A stretch of DNA of 64,000 nt from Synechococcus sp. CBW1107 (GTDB lineage Bacteria; Cyanobacteriota; Cyanobacteriia; PCC-6307; Cyanobiaceae), in assembly GCF_015841355.1 (NCBI RefSeq), contig NZ_CP064908.1, positions 1,798,001-1,862,000 on the forward strand, written 5' to 3'. Positions 17,891-27,501 of the stretch are shown here, one piece after another. How positions within the stretch are numbered: position 1 is the first letter of the stretch; each line of letters opens with the position of its first letter. The notes under the pieces were generated by a model that saw nothing but the letters and a program-made list of their open reading frames with translations, made no database searches and was not told the DNA's origin. A program made the translations under genes and the position numbers.

Positions 17891-19675
17891 GTGGCCATGA
17901 CGCGCTCAGAATCATCGATTGCGATGGTGGCGATGGCCATGGGGCGAGGGTGTCGTCATGTCGGTATGGTCAGGGTGAGCGGTGTGGGCTTCCGGCGTTT
18001 CTGGCCTGGATCCGTCCGGCCGCAACGGCTGCTGGCGCTGCTGCTCGTGCAGTTCGTGCTGCTCGTGCTGCTCGTGCCGGGGCTGCCAGGGCTGGCCAGC
18101 GCGCCCATGGCCAGCCCACTGAAGGTGCTTCCTGCCGAAAGCATGCCTGAACACTGCTCCAGCACCCCGGAGTGGGTTCAGCTCGATGGCAGGAAGGTGC
18201 TGGAGATCCGCTCGGCTCCAGGCGCTCAGCAACGGACGGCGCTGGCCAGCCGCGGCAGCCGGGCGCTGCAGCTGTGGGCCTCCAACCTCAGCTACCGCCC
18301 TGAGCAGATCGTTGTCCGCGACGATCCCCCCTACAGCCTGATCGGCATCCAGCGGGACGGATCCTTCACGGCCAGTCTGGCGGTGGACGATCGCGGAGCG
18401 GCCTGCTTCGGGCTCAAACGCCAGCAGCTGGCTGAGCGTTACCGCGACAGCCTGCGTCAGGCGCTGGCGGACTACCGCCGCAGTCACACCGCAGGAGCCT
18501 GGGCAAGGGGCACGGCGCTGGCCCTGCTGGTGCTTGGGTTCTATGTGTTGTGGGTGCGTCTTCAGCGGCGTCTCCACAACAGACTGCGCACCTGGATCGG
18601 GGCCCAGGAAGCCGGGTTGTTCGCGGAGGTCCAGCAACGCAGCGGACACTTGCTGGATCCCGTTCAGCTGCGTGCGTCGCTGCAGCTGCTGCTTCAGGTG
18701 CTGCACTGGGCCCTGCTGCTGCTGATCAGCTATCTGCTGATTCCGCTGCTGCTGGGGTTCTTCCCGCCCACGCAGGGGATCGCCGAAGGCTTGCGCGGTC
18801 AGATCCTGGCGCTGGTGGGCCGTCTGCTGGCCGCGATCGTGGCCACGATCCCGAATCTGGTCTCGATTCTTGTGATCCTGGTGATCGCGGTGCTGGTCAA
18901 TCGCTGCAGCCATGCCTGGTTTCAGGCCATCGATCGCGGCCGCATCCGCATACCCGGCTTCTATCAGGAGTGGGCCCTGCCCACGGCGCGGCTGGCCACG
19001 ATCCTGATCATTCTGGCCAGTGTGGTGCTGGCCTATCCCTACATCCCCGGCTCCAGCAGCAAGGCCTTCCAGGGGGCCGGCCTGTTGCTGGGTGTGCTGG
19101 CGGCTCTGGGATCAAGCGCCATCGCCACCAACATCATCAGCGGACTGATGCTGATCTACACCCGTGCCTTCCGCGAAGGCGACCGTGTCGAGATCAACGG
19201 CACCATTGGCGTGGTGCAGGACCGTGCCCTTCTGGTGACACGCCTTCAGACCCCGCGGAACGAACTCGTGAGCATTCCCAATGCCACCGTGATTGCGGCG
19301 TCGATCCTCAACTACAGCTTCTCCCGCCGTGAGATCGCCAGACCCGTGGCCCTGGCCACCACGATCACCATCGGTTACGACGTGCCCTGGCGCCGGGTGC
19401 ATGAGCTGATGCTGGCAGCGGCCCACAGCGTTGAGGGGATCACCGATGAGCTCAGGCCCTACGTGATCCAGACCTCCCTCAACGACTTCCACATCAGCTA
19501 CGAGCTCAATGCATTCGTCCGGGATGTGAGCACCTATCGCCAGACTCTCTCGGACCTGTTGGCGGCTCTCCAGGATCAGTTCGCGCTGGCCCAGGTGGAG
19601 ATTCTCTCGCCCGGATATCACGCCATTCGCAGTGGCCGCGCCAGCACGGTGCCACCTCCCTACGTCCCGTCCTGA
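17891..19675 (+). CDS. MscS-family channel with periplasmic N-terminal domain (paralogue A)
   Basis: 594 residues; several Met codons near the start make the exact start uncertain. A signal peptide precedes a soluble region (WVQLDGRKVLEIRSAPGAQ), then membrane segments, then the MscS core: GAGLLLGVLAALGSSAIATN and AFREGDRVEINGTIGVVQ. It is a close paralogue of the gene at 21406: long blocks such as FYQEWALPTARLAT, YDVPWRRVHELMLAAA and IQTSLNDFHISYELNAFV are shared. The 3' end overlaps the convergent MscS gene by 16 nt. Confidence 0.9.
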   Translation: MAMTRSESSIAMVAMAMGRGCRHVGMVRVSGVGFRRFWPGSVRPQRLLALLLVQFVLLVLLVPGLPGLASAPMASPLKVLPAESMPEHCSSTPEWVQLDGRKVLEIRSAPGAQQRTALASRGSRALQLWASNLSYRPEQIVVRDDPPYSLIGIQRDGSFTASLAVDDRGAACFGLKRQQLAERYRDSLRQALADYRRSHTAGAWARGTALALLVLGFYVLWVRLQRRLHNRLRTWIGAQEAGLFAEVQQRSGHLLDPVQLRASLQLLLQVLHWALLLLISYLLIPLLLGFFPPTQGIAEGLRGQILALVGRLLAAIVATIPNLVSILVILVIAVLVNRCSHAWFQAIDRGRIRIPGFYQEWALPTARLATILIILASVVLAYPYIPGSSSKAFQGAGLLLGVLAALGSSAIATNIISGLMLIYTRAFREGDRVEINGTIGVVQDRALLVTRLQTPRNELVSIPNATVIAASILNYSFSRREIARPVALATTITIGYDVPWRRVHELMLAAAHSVEGITDELRPYVIQTSLNDFHISYELNAFVRDVSTYRQTLSDLLAALQDQFALAQVEILSPGYHAIRSGRASTVPPPYVPS

Positions 19676-21309
19676 TCGGACGGTGCGGCGGAGGGCTGGC
19701 CACGATCCGCCAGCAGGGCTCTGAGCCCCTCGCTCAGTTCGGGGGGCAGGGACAGCTGCAGGCTGTCGTTGCGCAGATGCAGATCCCGCTGGGGGAAGGG
19801 GACTGAAATCCCGCGGTGACGCAGAACGGCCTCGATGCGGAAATTGAGATCGCTGATGATCTCGTACTGACGCATGGGTTGGTTGATCCACACCAGCAGA
19901 CTGAAGTTCAGGGAGCTGTCGCCGAAGCCGGTGAAGAACACCTTCGGTTTCGGGTCCTGGAGAATCCCGGAATAGTCTTTGCAGGCTTCGACCAGGGCAT
20001 TGCGCACGGCGGTGCAATCCGAGCCGTAGGCCACGCCGATGGGGAGCATCAGCCGGGACGTGGGACTGCCATGGCTCCAGTTCACCACCTGGGATTCGAG
20101 GAACTCGGCATTCGGCACGATGATCGCGATTCGATCGAGGGTCACCACTTCGGTGCTGCGCAGGCTGATCTTCTGCACCGTGCCCTGAAGCTCGCCGATC
20201 TCGACGAAATCACCCACCTGGATCGGGCGCTCGAAGATGATGATCAGGCCACTGATGAAGTTCTTGGTGATACCCTGCAGTCCAAGGCCAAGGGCCACAC
20301 CGAACACGCTGGCGAAGAGGGTCAGGGAGCTCAGGTCGAGCCCCCAGAGCTGAAGCAGCACCAGTGAGCCGACGAACAGCAGGGCGTATTGCACCACGAA
20401 GGCGATCCCTTCCTGGGCGCCTTTACCGATCCCCGTGTACTGCAGCACGCGGGTGCGCAGCAGCCGCTGCAGCACCCCCAGCCCCTTGGCCAGGGCCAGG
20501 AACAGGGTGATCAGCACGATCACATCCAGCACCGAGTAGCTGCGTTCCCCCAGAGGCAGGAAGGGGGAGGCGAGGCTGTCGGAGAGCGCGTCACGCAGCC
20601 GCTGCAAGGCCATCCGGCTGAGCGGAAACAGGTCGGCCACTGTGCCGGCCACGCTGATCCAGACCGCCACCTGAAGACTGCGCAGCAGGGCCCGGATCAG
20701 GAAGCCGCTGCCCGCCTTCCCTGGGATCAGCTCACCATCGGCGCCCGGATGGGGCCACGCCTGCGGGAAGGCCCGCCGGAAGAGACTTCCCAGCAGGCGC
20801 TGCAACAGGAAAGCCCCCAGCAGCAGGGCGAGCGAGCGCAGCCCCATCCGCTGGATGTAGGCGGGCTGCCGTTGCAGGCGTCCCTGCTCCAGGGCCTCCC
20901 CCAGGCGGCGGCGCCAGGTTTCCGCCTGGTCCTGCGGACTCAGGCCCTCCGCCGCGTCCAGGCGGGTCACGGTCAGCAGGGGCTTGCCATCGAGGCTGAT
21001 CACCGGCAGCCCATTGCGCTCCACCACCTGGAGCACAGCTGGCCTGGGGTTGCGGGCGGCTCTCTGGAGCAGGTCATTGGCCGCGTCCGCCCGTTGCTCG
21101 GCGCTGTAGTCCTTCGAGCTCCGCACCTGGAACAGGCTGGCCCCGTCCACTTCCACCTGGGCGGCAGGGACCTCAGCCGCGGCCCGGCCGGGTGACGCCG
21201 ACGGCAGGCTCACCAGCAGCGCCACCAGCAGCACGGCCGGCCAGAACCATCCCCGCGATCGGAGCCAGCTGCGGCCCGCGACACCTGGGCCTGGGACTGT
21301 CGGATTCAT
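19660..21309 (-). CDS. MscS-family channel with periplasmic N-terminal domain (distinct type)
   Basis: 549 residues. A signal peptide ends near Gly-Arg-Ala-Ala-Ala-Glu, followed by a soluble periplasmic domain of roughly 130 residues, several membrane helices, and the MscS core LTLFASVFGVALGLGLQGITKN with ERPIQVGDFVEIGELQGTVQKISLRST. It is not a close copy of its neighbours but sits inverted between the two paralogues at 17891 and 21406. Confidence 0.9.
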   Translation of the reverse strand: MNPTVPGPGVAGRSWLRSRGWFWPAVLLVALLVSLPSASPGRAAAEVPAAQVEVDGASLFQVRSSKDYSAEQRADAANDLLQRAARNPRPAVLQVVERNGLPVISLDGKPLLTVTRLDAAEGLSPQDQAETWRRRLGEALEQGRLQRQPAYIQRMGLRSLALLLGAFLLQRLLGSLFRRAFPQAWPHPGADGELIPGKAGSGFLIRALLRSLQVAVWISVAGTVADLFPLSRMALQRLRDALSDSLASPFLPLGERSYSVLDVIVLITLFLALAKGLGVLQRLLRTRVLQYTGIGKGAQEGIAFVVQYALLFVGSLVLLQLWGLDLSSLTLFASVFGVALGLGLQGITKNFISGLIIIFERPIQVGDFVEIGELQGTVQKISLRSTEVVTLDRIAIIVPNAEFLESQVVNWSHGSPTSRLMLPIGVAYGSDCTAVRNALVEACKDYSGILQDPKPKVFFTGFGDSSLNFSLLVWINQPMRQYEIISDLNFRIEAVLRHRGISVPFPQRDLHLRNDSLQLSLPPELSEGLRALLADRGQPSAAPSDQDGT

Positions 21310-21405
21310 GGGCTGACTCCTCCCCAGGCTTCGGGCAACCTATTCACTGGTTGTGGGTGTGGAGAGGGTGCACCATGATCCCCATTCAGTCTGATTGAAC
21401 CAGCC

Positions 21406-23076
21406 GTGACGCCTCCCCTGGTGCGATCAGGTGGCCAGGCCCGCCGATTGCGCTCCGCTGTTCTGGTGGCGCTGGCCCTGGGGGTGTCCCTGGTGCTGGG
21501 GCTGGTCTCGCCACTGCCGCTTCACGCCCAGAAGGAGTCGAGCCCGGCCGCCGAGAAGGAACACTGCATCGAGTCTCCCCCATTCATCACCCTTGATGGC
21601 CGAAAGGTGCTGGAGATCCGCTCGACCATTGGAGCCCAGGACCCGGAGGAGTTCGCCCGGCGGGCGACGGAGCAGCTGGCTCGCCTGGCTGAGAGCCCGT
21701 CGTTCCAGCCCGAGCGCCTCATGATCGAGGATGCACCGCCGTACACCTTCCTCCTGCGCCCCCGCGCCGACGGCGGCACGGAGCGGTTCCTGGCCGTCGA
21801 TGACCGCGTGGCGGCCTGCTTCGATATCAGCCGCCAGGAGCTGGCCGAGACGTACCGCAGCCGTCTGGTCAGCGCCGTCACCGCCTACAGGCGCAGCCGC
21901 ACGCCGATCGCCTGGATCAAGGGAACGGCCCTGGCCCTGCTGGTGCTCGTCATCTACCTGTTCTGGATCCGCACCCAGTCGAAGCTGAACCGCTGGGCAA
22001 CCCGATGGATCGACCTTGATCAGAACCGTGCGCTTCAGGGCCTGCGCGTCGGCTCCAATCAGCTGCTCGAATCCGTCCAGATCCGCCAGATCCTGCAGCT
22101 GGTCCGCCGGGTCATCCACTGGTCGCTGCTGCTCCTGATCAGCTACCTGCTGGTTCCCTTGCTGCTGGGGTTGTTCCCGCCCACCCAGGGGATTGCCGAT
22201 GGCCTGCGTCAGCAGATTCTGGGGGTGATCCGCAGCGCCTTTGACGTGGCGGTCGGGGCGCTTCCGAACCTGGTCTCGATCCTGCTGATCGCGGCGGTCA
22301 CGGTGATGGCGATCCGCGCCAGCAACGCCTGGTTCTCAGCCCTCGAGCGGGGCCGGGTGCGCATTCCGGGGTTCTACCAGGAATGGGCCCTGCCCACGGC
22401 CCGTCTGGCCACGATCTTCATTGCCCTGATCGGGGTGGTGCTGGCCTACCCCTACATCCCTGGATCCGGCAGCAAGGCCTTCCAGGGGGCCGGCCTGTTC
22501 GTGGGTGCGCTGGCAGCCCTCGGCTCCAGCGCCATCGCCACCAACATCATCAGCGGGCTGATGCTGATCTACACCCGTGCGTTCCGCCTGGGCGACCGGG
22601 TGGACATCAACGGCACGGTGGGGGTGGTGCAGGAACGGGCGTTGCTCGTGACCCGGGTCCGCACGCCAAGAAATGAGCTGGTGAGCATTCCCAACGCCAT
22701 GGTGATCGGCGCCTCGGTGGTGAATTTCAGTTTCTCGCGGCGTGAGATCCAGCAGCCCGTCGCGATCGCCACCACGATCACCATCGGCTACGACGTTCCC
22801 TGGCGCCGTGTGCACGAACTGATGCTGGCGGCGGCCAAGAGTGTCAAGGGAATCAGTGATGAGCTGGAGCCTTACGTGATTCAGACCTCCCTGAATGATT
22901 TCCATATCAGCTATGAGCTCAATGCCTTCGTGATCGGAGCGGACACCTACCGCGAAACCCTCTCTGACGTGCTGGCGGCGCTGCAGGACCATTTCGCGGC
23001 CGCCGGGGTGGAGATCCTCTCGCCGGGCTACCACGCCATTCGCAACGGCAATGCCAGCACCGTTCCCAAAGTCTGA
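21406..23076 (+). CDS. MscS-family channel with periplasmic N-terminal domain (paralogue B)
   Basis: 556 residues with an N-terminal signal peptide (VLVALALGVSLVLGLVSPLP). The order of segments repeats paralogue A at 17891: FITLDGRKVLEIRSTIGAQ, VAACFDISRQELAETYRSRL, a paired-membrane region with LLGLFPPTQGIADGLRQQI, then GAGLFVGALAALGSSAIATN and RLGDRVDINGTVGVVQERAL. A duplication gave rise to both. It likely acts in osmotic release. Confidence 0.9.
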   Translation: MTPPLVRSGGQARRLRSAVLVALALGVSLVLGLVSPLPLHAQKESSPAAEKEHCIESPPFITLDGRKVLEIRSTIGAQDPEEFARRATEQLARLAESPSFQPERLMIEDAPPYTFLLRPRADGGTERFLAVDDRVAACFDISRQELAETYRSRLVSAVTAYRRSRTPIAWIKGTALALLVLVIYLFWIRTQSKLNRWATRWIDLDQNRALQGLRVGSNQLLESVQIRQILQLVRRVIHWSLLLLISYLLVPLLLGLFPPTQGIADGLRQQILGVIRSAFDVAVGALPNLVSILLIAAVTVMAIRASNAWFSALERGRVRIPGFYQEWALPTARLATIFIALIGVVLAYPYIPGSGSKAFQGAGLFVGALAALGSSAIATNIISGLMLIYTRAFRLGDRVDINGTVGVVQERALLVTRVRTPRNELVSIPNAMVIGASVVNFSFSRREIQQPVAIATTITIGYDVPWRRVHELMLAAAKSVKGISDELEPYVIQTSLNDFHISYELNAFVIGADTYRETLSDVLAALQDHFAAAGVEILSPGYHAIRNGNASTVPKV

Positions 23077-23110
23077 TCCATCGCCCCAGCCGGTTCGATC
23101 GCTCAGCTGA

Positions 23111-24784
23111 TCACCCGATCCCGTCCTGCTGCGCGGCGAGGTAGTGCTCCACCGCACGCTCGATGTTGCGGTGCATCCGCTCCTTCCCCAGTCGGGCGCC
23201 CAGCTCCGAGCGGCGGATCATGTCCAGCACCGTGGGATTCAGTCCCGCCAGCCAGAGGCTGACACCCTGTCCGTCGAGACGCCGCTCCGCTTCGGTGAGC
23301 GTTTTGAGGGCGGAGTATTCCAGGTCGATCACGGCGCTGCCATCCAGCACCACCACCCTGGGCTGATGTCGATCCACCTCGGCGCGCATCCTGCTGAGAA
23401 CGCCCTGGGCATTGGCGAAGAACAGGCGTCCCTCGGCGCGGAGCAGCAGCAGCCCAGGCCAGGTCTCATCGCGGGGGTGCCTGGCTGAGAGCGGCCGGAA
23501 CACATCGGTGCCGCGCTTGCGGCCGATGGCATACACCGGTGGGTTCACCTCCTGCTGAACCAGGGCCAGCAGGGAGAGGATCACGGCCACGAGGATGCCT
23601 TTGAGGGTTCCAAGAAACACCACCCCCAGGAAGGCCACCACCGCCCAGCGGAATTCGATGTGACGCACGCGACGGATCGCCAGGAATTCGCCGGGTGCGA
23701 TCAGCTCGAAGGAGTACACGATCACCACCACCGCCAGGGCGGCCTGGGGCATCAAGGCGATCCAGGGGGCCAGCAGCAGCAACGTGGCCAGAGCCGTCCC
23801 CGCCGTCACCAGCTCGGCCACCTGGCTGCGGGCGCCGGCCTGGCGGTTCACGGCGGTCTGGGTGGTGCCACCACCGGCGGCCATGGCCCCGAAGAACCCG
23901 CCACCGATGTTGGCGAGCCCCAGGGCCAGCAGTTCCCGGTCGGGAACCGGAGAGGGCTCGTCGCCGGCGCGGAAGGCCCGTGCCGCCGCAATGCTTTCCG
24001 TGAAACTCATCATGGCGATGCCCGCCGCCCCGGGCCAGAGCCCACCAAGCAGATCGAGCCGGGGCCAGGTGAGGCCGGGCAGGCCCCTGGGCACCGCGCC
24101 CACCAGCTCCACGCCGAGGCGATCAAGCCCCAGCAGGGCGCTGCTGGCGATGGCGACGGCCACCACCACCAGCGGGGCCGGCACGGACGGCCATCGCCGC
24201 CTGAGGCTGAAGAGCAGGCTGAACAGAGCCGCCGAGAGCAGGATCGTGGCGACCGAGGCCTGGGAGATCTGCCCCAGCAGGGCCGCCAGGTCCCGAAAGA
24301 AGCCGTCCTTCTCGGCATGGAGTCCGAGCAGCTTGGGCAGCTGATCAGCCACGATCACCACGCCGATGCCGGACTTGAAGCCCACCAGCACCGACTCGGA
24401 GATGAAGTTGGCGATGAAACCGAGCCGCAGCAGGGCCGCGCCGCAGAGCATGGCTCCCACCAGCAGGGCCAGGGTGGCGCTGGCCGCCACCAGGGCGCCG
24501 GGCTCGCCGGTCGGTGTCAGCCGGTTCAGTTCGCTGCCCACCAGGATCGCCAGCGTGGTGGTGGTGCTGACGCTCAGGGGCCTCGAGCTGCCCAGGAAGG
24601 CATAGACCGCCATCGGCACCAGGGCCGTGTACAGACCCACCTGCACGGGGAGTCCGGCAATGGTGGCGTAGGCCATCGCCTTGGGCAGCACCACCGCGGC
24701 GGCGGTCAGTCCGGCTGCCAGATCGGCCTTCCCCAGCTCACGCCGGTAACCGCTGATCAGAAGAGACGCAGGGAACTGAGCCAT
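23111..24784 (-). CDS. SulP-family anion transporter with STAS domain
   Basis: 557 residues. The N-terminus (YRRELGKADLAAGLTAAAVVLPKAMAYATIAGLP) and ISESVLVGFKSGIGVVIVADQLPKLLG are SulP signatures. The C-terminal 110 residues, with VVVLDGSAVIDLEYSALKTL, form a STAS domain. SulP proteins carry sulfate, bicarbonate or other anions. This one does not closely resemble the BicA N-terminus I know, and the neighbouring sulfatase run favours sulfate (inference). It is the last gene of the run, 12 nt after the BASS gene. Confidence 0.9.
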   Translation of the reverse strand: MAQFPASLLISGYRRELGKADLAAGLTAAAVVLPKAMAYATIAGLPVQVGLYTALVPMAVYAFLGSSRPLSVSTTTTLAILVGSELNRLTPTGEPGALVAASATLALLVGAMLCGAALLRLGFIANFISESVLVGFKSGIGVVIVADQLPKLLGLHAEKDGFFRDLAALLGQISQASVATILLSAALFSLLFSLRRRWPSVPAPLVVVAVAIASSALLGLDRLGVELVGAVPRGLPGLTWPRLDLLGGLWPGAAGIAMMSFTESIAAARAFRAGDEPSPVPDRELLALGLANIGGGFFGAMAAGGGTTQTAVNRQAGARSQVAELVTAGTALATLLLLAPWIALMPQAALAVVVIVYSFELIAPGEFLAIRRVRHIEFRWAVVAFLGVVFLGTLKGILVAVILSLLALVQQEVNPPVYAIGRKRGTDVFRPLSARHPRDETWPGLLLLRAEGRLFFANAQGVLSRMRAEVDRHQPRVVVLDGSAVIDLEYSALKTLTEAERRLDGQGVSLWLAGLNPTVLDMIRRSELGARLGKERMHRNIERAVEHYLAAQQDGIG

Positions 24785-24796
24785 GGGGGGGACGAC

Positions 24797-25690
24797 TCAG
24801 GCGGATCCGGCGATCTCACGCTGCTGCCATTTCAGAAACAGGGTGGAGATGATCACCGTGATCAACACATAGGAGAGGATCCCGGGAATCAGCTCAGTCA
24901 TCCCTGGTTGGTAGGTCAGGGCCAGCTGCGCCGCCAGGCCGGTGTTGCGCATTCCCGTCACCAGGGCCACCGTGCGCCGCTCCAGGGGATCCCGTCCGGC
25001 CAGCCCGTAGCCGATCGCCAGGCTGAACACGCTGAGGCCGGCCATCGCGACCAGGGCCAGCAGGTTCTGCTGGAGGAAGGGCACCAGCTGCCTGCCGCTC
25101 AGCCCCAGCAGCGCCACCAGCATCAGCATCAGCAGCAGAGTGGCCAGGGCACCGAGAGCACGGCTGCAACGCTGGGCCAGCTGCGGCTGCCACTGCCCCA
25201 GCAGCACACCGGCGATCACGGGCAGCACCTGCACCTGCAGCACCTGCATCGCCACCTGGGCCGGGTGGATCTCCCACCCGTCGACCTCCCAGCCGAACAG
25301 GCCGACGCTGGCCTTGAACACGACCGCCATCAGGGGGATGGAGACGATGGCCAGCAGCGCCGCCGTGATCTGCAGGCGCGCCGCCAGCTCCGCCGTGCCG
25401 CCACTGCCGCGCACCCGGAACAGAATGAGCGGGGCGCTGGGACACGCCAGCATCAGGGCTATGGCCACCCACGCAGGCCGTGTCAGCACCCCCTGCAAGG
25501 GCAGCAACACCAGCGCCAGTCCGGCCAGAGGCACCAGAAGGCAGGTGCCGAGCATCACCCGCCAGAGGAAACCGGGGCGGTCCCTGAGCAGCACGAACGG
25601 GTAGTTCTTCAGCCCGAGACCAAGGCTGAACATCAGGGTCACGATGGTGGCCGTGACCAGCAACGCTGCGGACTGGGGCATGGGAGTCAT
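24797..25690 (-). CDS. BASS-type (bile acid:sodium symporter family) transporter
   Basis: 297 residues with about nine hydrophobic segments. The beginning (TIVTLMFSLGLGL), the ALMLACPSAPLILFR region and the C-terminal VALVTGMRNTGLAAQLAL block are typical of the bile acid:sodium symporter superfamily. Members carry organic anions, including sulfonated or sulfated compounds, with Na+. The substrate is unknown here. Its start overlaps the end of the DUF202 gene by 4 nt, and SulP follows. Confidence 0.82.
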   Translation of the reverse strand: MTPMPQSAALLVTATIVTLMFSLGLGLKNYPFVLLRDRPGFLWRVMLGTCLLVPLAGLALVLLPLQGVLTRPAWVAIALMLACPSAPLILFRVRGSGGTAELAARLQITAALLAIVSIPLMAVVFKASVGLFGWEVDGWEIHPAQVAMQVLQVQVLPVIAGVLLGQWQPQLAQRCSRALGALATLLLMLMLVALLGLSGRQLVPFLQQNLLALVAMAGLSVFSLAIGYGLAGRDPLERRTVALVTGMRNTGLAAQLALTYQPGMTELIPGILSYVLITVIISTLFLKWQQREIAGSA

Positions 25691-26073
25691 CCGACCGGAG
25701 TGCCGGTCACCAGCAAGGCAAACGCCACGATGCCGATGACGGTGAGCGCAATCGCAGTGAAGACCGTGATCGAGCGCTGATCGACATAGACGAAGTCGTC
25801 GCGGCGGATCAGCTTGAGCGTGCGCAGGTGTTGCCGGGTGGCCGCCGCCATCGCCAGGATGCCGATCAGCACGAAGCCGATCGCCACCAGACGCACGCTC
25901 AGGCCGGCATGGCCACTGCCATCGAAGCGGCTGCGGTTGATCGCACCGATGATCTTGTCGAGACCGAAGCCGAAACTGATCAGCGACAGGCAGGTGCGGA
26001 TCCAGGCCATCATCGTGCGCTCGGCGGCCGCCCGGTTGCGCTCCTTGGCCAGCTCGTTGTTGAGGTTTCCCAT
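25687..26073 (-). CDS. DUF202 (YidH-type) membrane protein
   Basis: 128 residues from an ATG at 26073. DUF202 marks are clear: NELAKERNRAAAERTMMAWIRTCLSLISFGFGLDKI, followed by two membrane segments (LVAIGFVLIGILAMAAAT and FTAIALTVIGIVAFALLV). The function is unknown. It lies within the minus-strand run, 16 nt after the DUF1622 gene and overlapping BASS by 4 nt. Confidence 0.9.
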   Translation of the reverse strand: MGNLNNELAKERNRAAAERTMMAWIRTCLSLISFGFGLDKIIGAINRSRFDGSGHAGLSVRLVAIGFVLIGILAMAAATRQHLRTLKLIRRDDFVYVDQRSITVFTAIALTVIGIVAFALLVTGTPVG

Positions 26074-26089
26074 CAGTTGAGGATTCTCA

Positions 26090-26488
26090 TCAGCCCGCCG
26101 TGGTGGCCAGGTGGGCCATCCGCTCGCGCCTGGCATCCTCCAGTTTCTGTTCCGCCTCAACCTCCCGGCCCAGGAAGACATTGAGGAAGGTCCGGATCAC
26201 GGCCACCACCGCCAGTTTGATCAGATTCTCATTCGAGGGCGCCGTGGTGGTGGCCACGATGTCGGCGGCCAGCTGGAATTCCAGCGCCATCGACAGCCAG
26301 CTGCCGAAGCGCAGCCGGATGCTGTTGAAGCGCTGTCCCTGGGGCTGGCCTCTGCCGCGAAGACGCAGGGATTCGCCCAGGGTGGCCAGGAAGCCCACGG
26401 CCACGCACACCACGGACACACCCTCCAGAAGAAAGCGCAGGCCACCGGCCATGCCCTCCAGCCAGCTGTTCAGGGTTTCAACAGCCAT
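26090..26488 (-). CDS. DUF1622 family membrane protein
   Basis: 132 residues. A central membrane segment (FLLEGVSVVCVAVGFLATLG) and LALEFQLAADIV-type helix followed by AVVAVIRTFLNVFLGREVEAE are the DUF1622 pattern. Its role is unknown. It starts 3 nt after the stop of the FGE-like gene, which implies translational coupling in the run. Confidence 0.88.
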   Translation of the reverse strand: MAVETLNSWLEGMAGGLRFLLEGVSVVCVAVGFLATLGESLRLRGRGQPQGQRFNSIRLRFGSWLSMALEFQLAADIVATTTAPSNENLIKLAVVAVIRTFLNVFLGREVEAEQKLEDARRERMAHLATTAG

Positions 26489-26491
26489 GGT

Positions 26492-27475
26492 TCAGCTCCT
26501 CACGATGCATCGAAAACCCATGTGACAGGTGGAGGTGTCGATCCCCTGGGCCATGCGGGCGGCAGGGCGGTAGCGGCGGCAGTAGCTGGGAGCGCAGAGA
26601 AACGAGCCGCCCTTGACCACCTTGCGCGGGATGGTGCCGTGCTGGGAGGCGGTGTCGATGCTCTCCTGCCGCGAGGCCCCGCGAGGGGACTCGATTGTGC
26701 AGCAGCCCCCGGCCTGCTTGTGGGCCGCCACGGTGGCGCCGTGGCCGGCGTACCAGTCGTCGGTCCACTCCCACACATTGCCGATCATGTCGAGCAGGCC
26801 GTAGCCGTTCGGCGGAAAGGCTCCCACCGGCGAGGTGCGCTCCCAGCCGTCGAGCAGGCTGTTGTGATGGGGGAAGTCCCCCTGAAAGGTGTTGGCCATG
26901 GGCCGGCCGCCGGGGTGGAGCTCCTCCCCCCAGGCGAACTCAGTCCCCTCCACGCCGCCCCGGGCGGCCCGCTCCCATTCCGCTTCGCTGGGCAGCTGCT
27001 TGCCGGCCCAGGTGGCGTAGGCGACGGCATCCTCATGGGCCACATGCACCACAGGATGGTGCTCGCGGCTCCTGATCGAGCTGCCGGGTCCTTCGGGGTG
27101 GCGCCAGTTCGCCCCGCTCAGGTACTGCCACCAGCGGTAGGGGTCGCCCGTGCCGATCGGTCCGGGCGGTGGCACGAACACGATCGAGGCCGGAGCCAGA
27201 AGCTCCGGCAGGGCATCGGGGTAGGCGGCCGGATCCGCCGGCCGCTCGGCCAGGGTCACGTGACCCGTGGCCTTCACGAACTTGCGGAACTGGGCATTGG
27301 TGACCGGTGAGCGGTCGATCCAGAAGCCCTCCACCACCACCCGGTGGGCCGGAGCCTCCTCCGGGTAGTGGTGGTCGGAGCCCATGGTGAACGTGCCCCC
27401 GGGGATCCAGGCCATGTCCCGCGCCGGTGGGCGCCCCGGCCGGAGGGCCGGGGCAGGTGAGCGATCCAGGGCCAT
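26492..27475 (-). CDS. Formylglycine-generating enzyme (sulfatase-activating)
   Basis: 327 residues from an ATG at 27475. It oxidises the active-site Cys of Cys-type sulfatases to formylglycine. Beginning MAWIPGGTFTMGSDHHYPEE, middle LPSEAEWERAARGG and GNVWEWTDDWY are the FGE fold. The catalytic pair is intact at Cys294 and Cys299 in GGSFLCAPSYCRRYRPAAR, which separates genuine FGEs from the many fold relatives lacking these cysteines. It lies 26 nt downstream of the sulfatase gene, its obvious partner. Confidence 0.93.
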   Translation of the reverse strand: MALDRSPAPALRPGRPPARDMAWIPGGTFTMGSDHHYPEEAPAHRVVVEGFWIDRSPVTNAQFRKFVKATGHVTLAERPADPAAYPDALPELLAPASIVFVPPPGPIGTGDPYRWWQYLSGANWRHPEGPGSSIRSREHHPVVHVAHEDAVAYATWAGKQLPSEAEWERAARGGVEGTEFAWGEELHPGGRPMANTFQGDFPHHNSLLDGWERTSPVGAFPPNGYGLLDMIGNVWEWTDDWYAGHGATVAAHKQAGGCCTIESPRGASRQESIDTASQHGTIPRKVVKGGSFLCAPSYCRRYRPAARMAQGIDTSTCHMGFRCIVRS

Positions 27476-27501
27476 GGCGACTCTGCGCAGCGATGCGTTC
27501 C

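Noticed and set aside
23111-24784. SulP gene as the bicarbonate transporter BicA
   Set aside because: N-terminal sequence is not like BicA as I know it, and the gene belongs to a run with sulfatase genes; kept as generic SulP.
23660-25780. 706-codon frame antisense to SulP and BASS
   Set aside because: Gln/His/Gly-rich nonsense typical of the complement of membrane protein genes; no domain.
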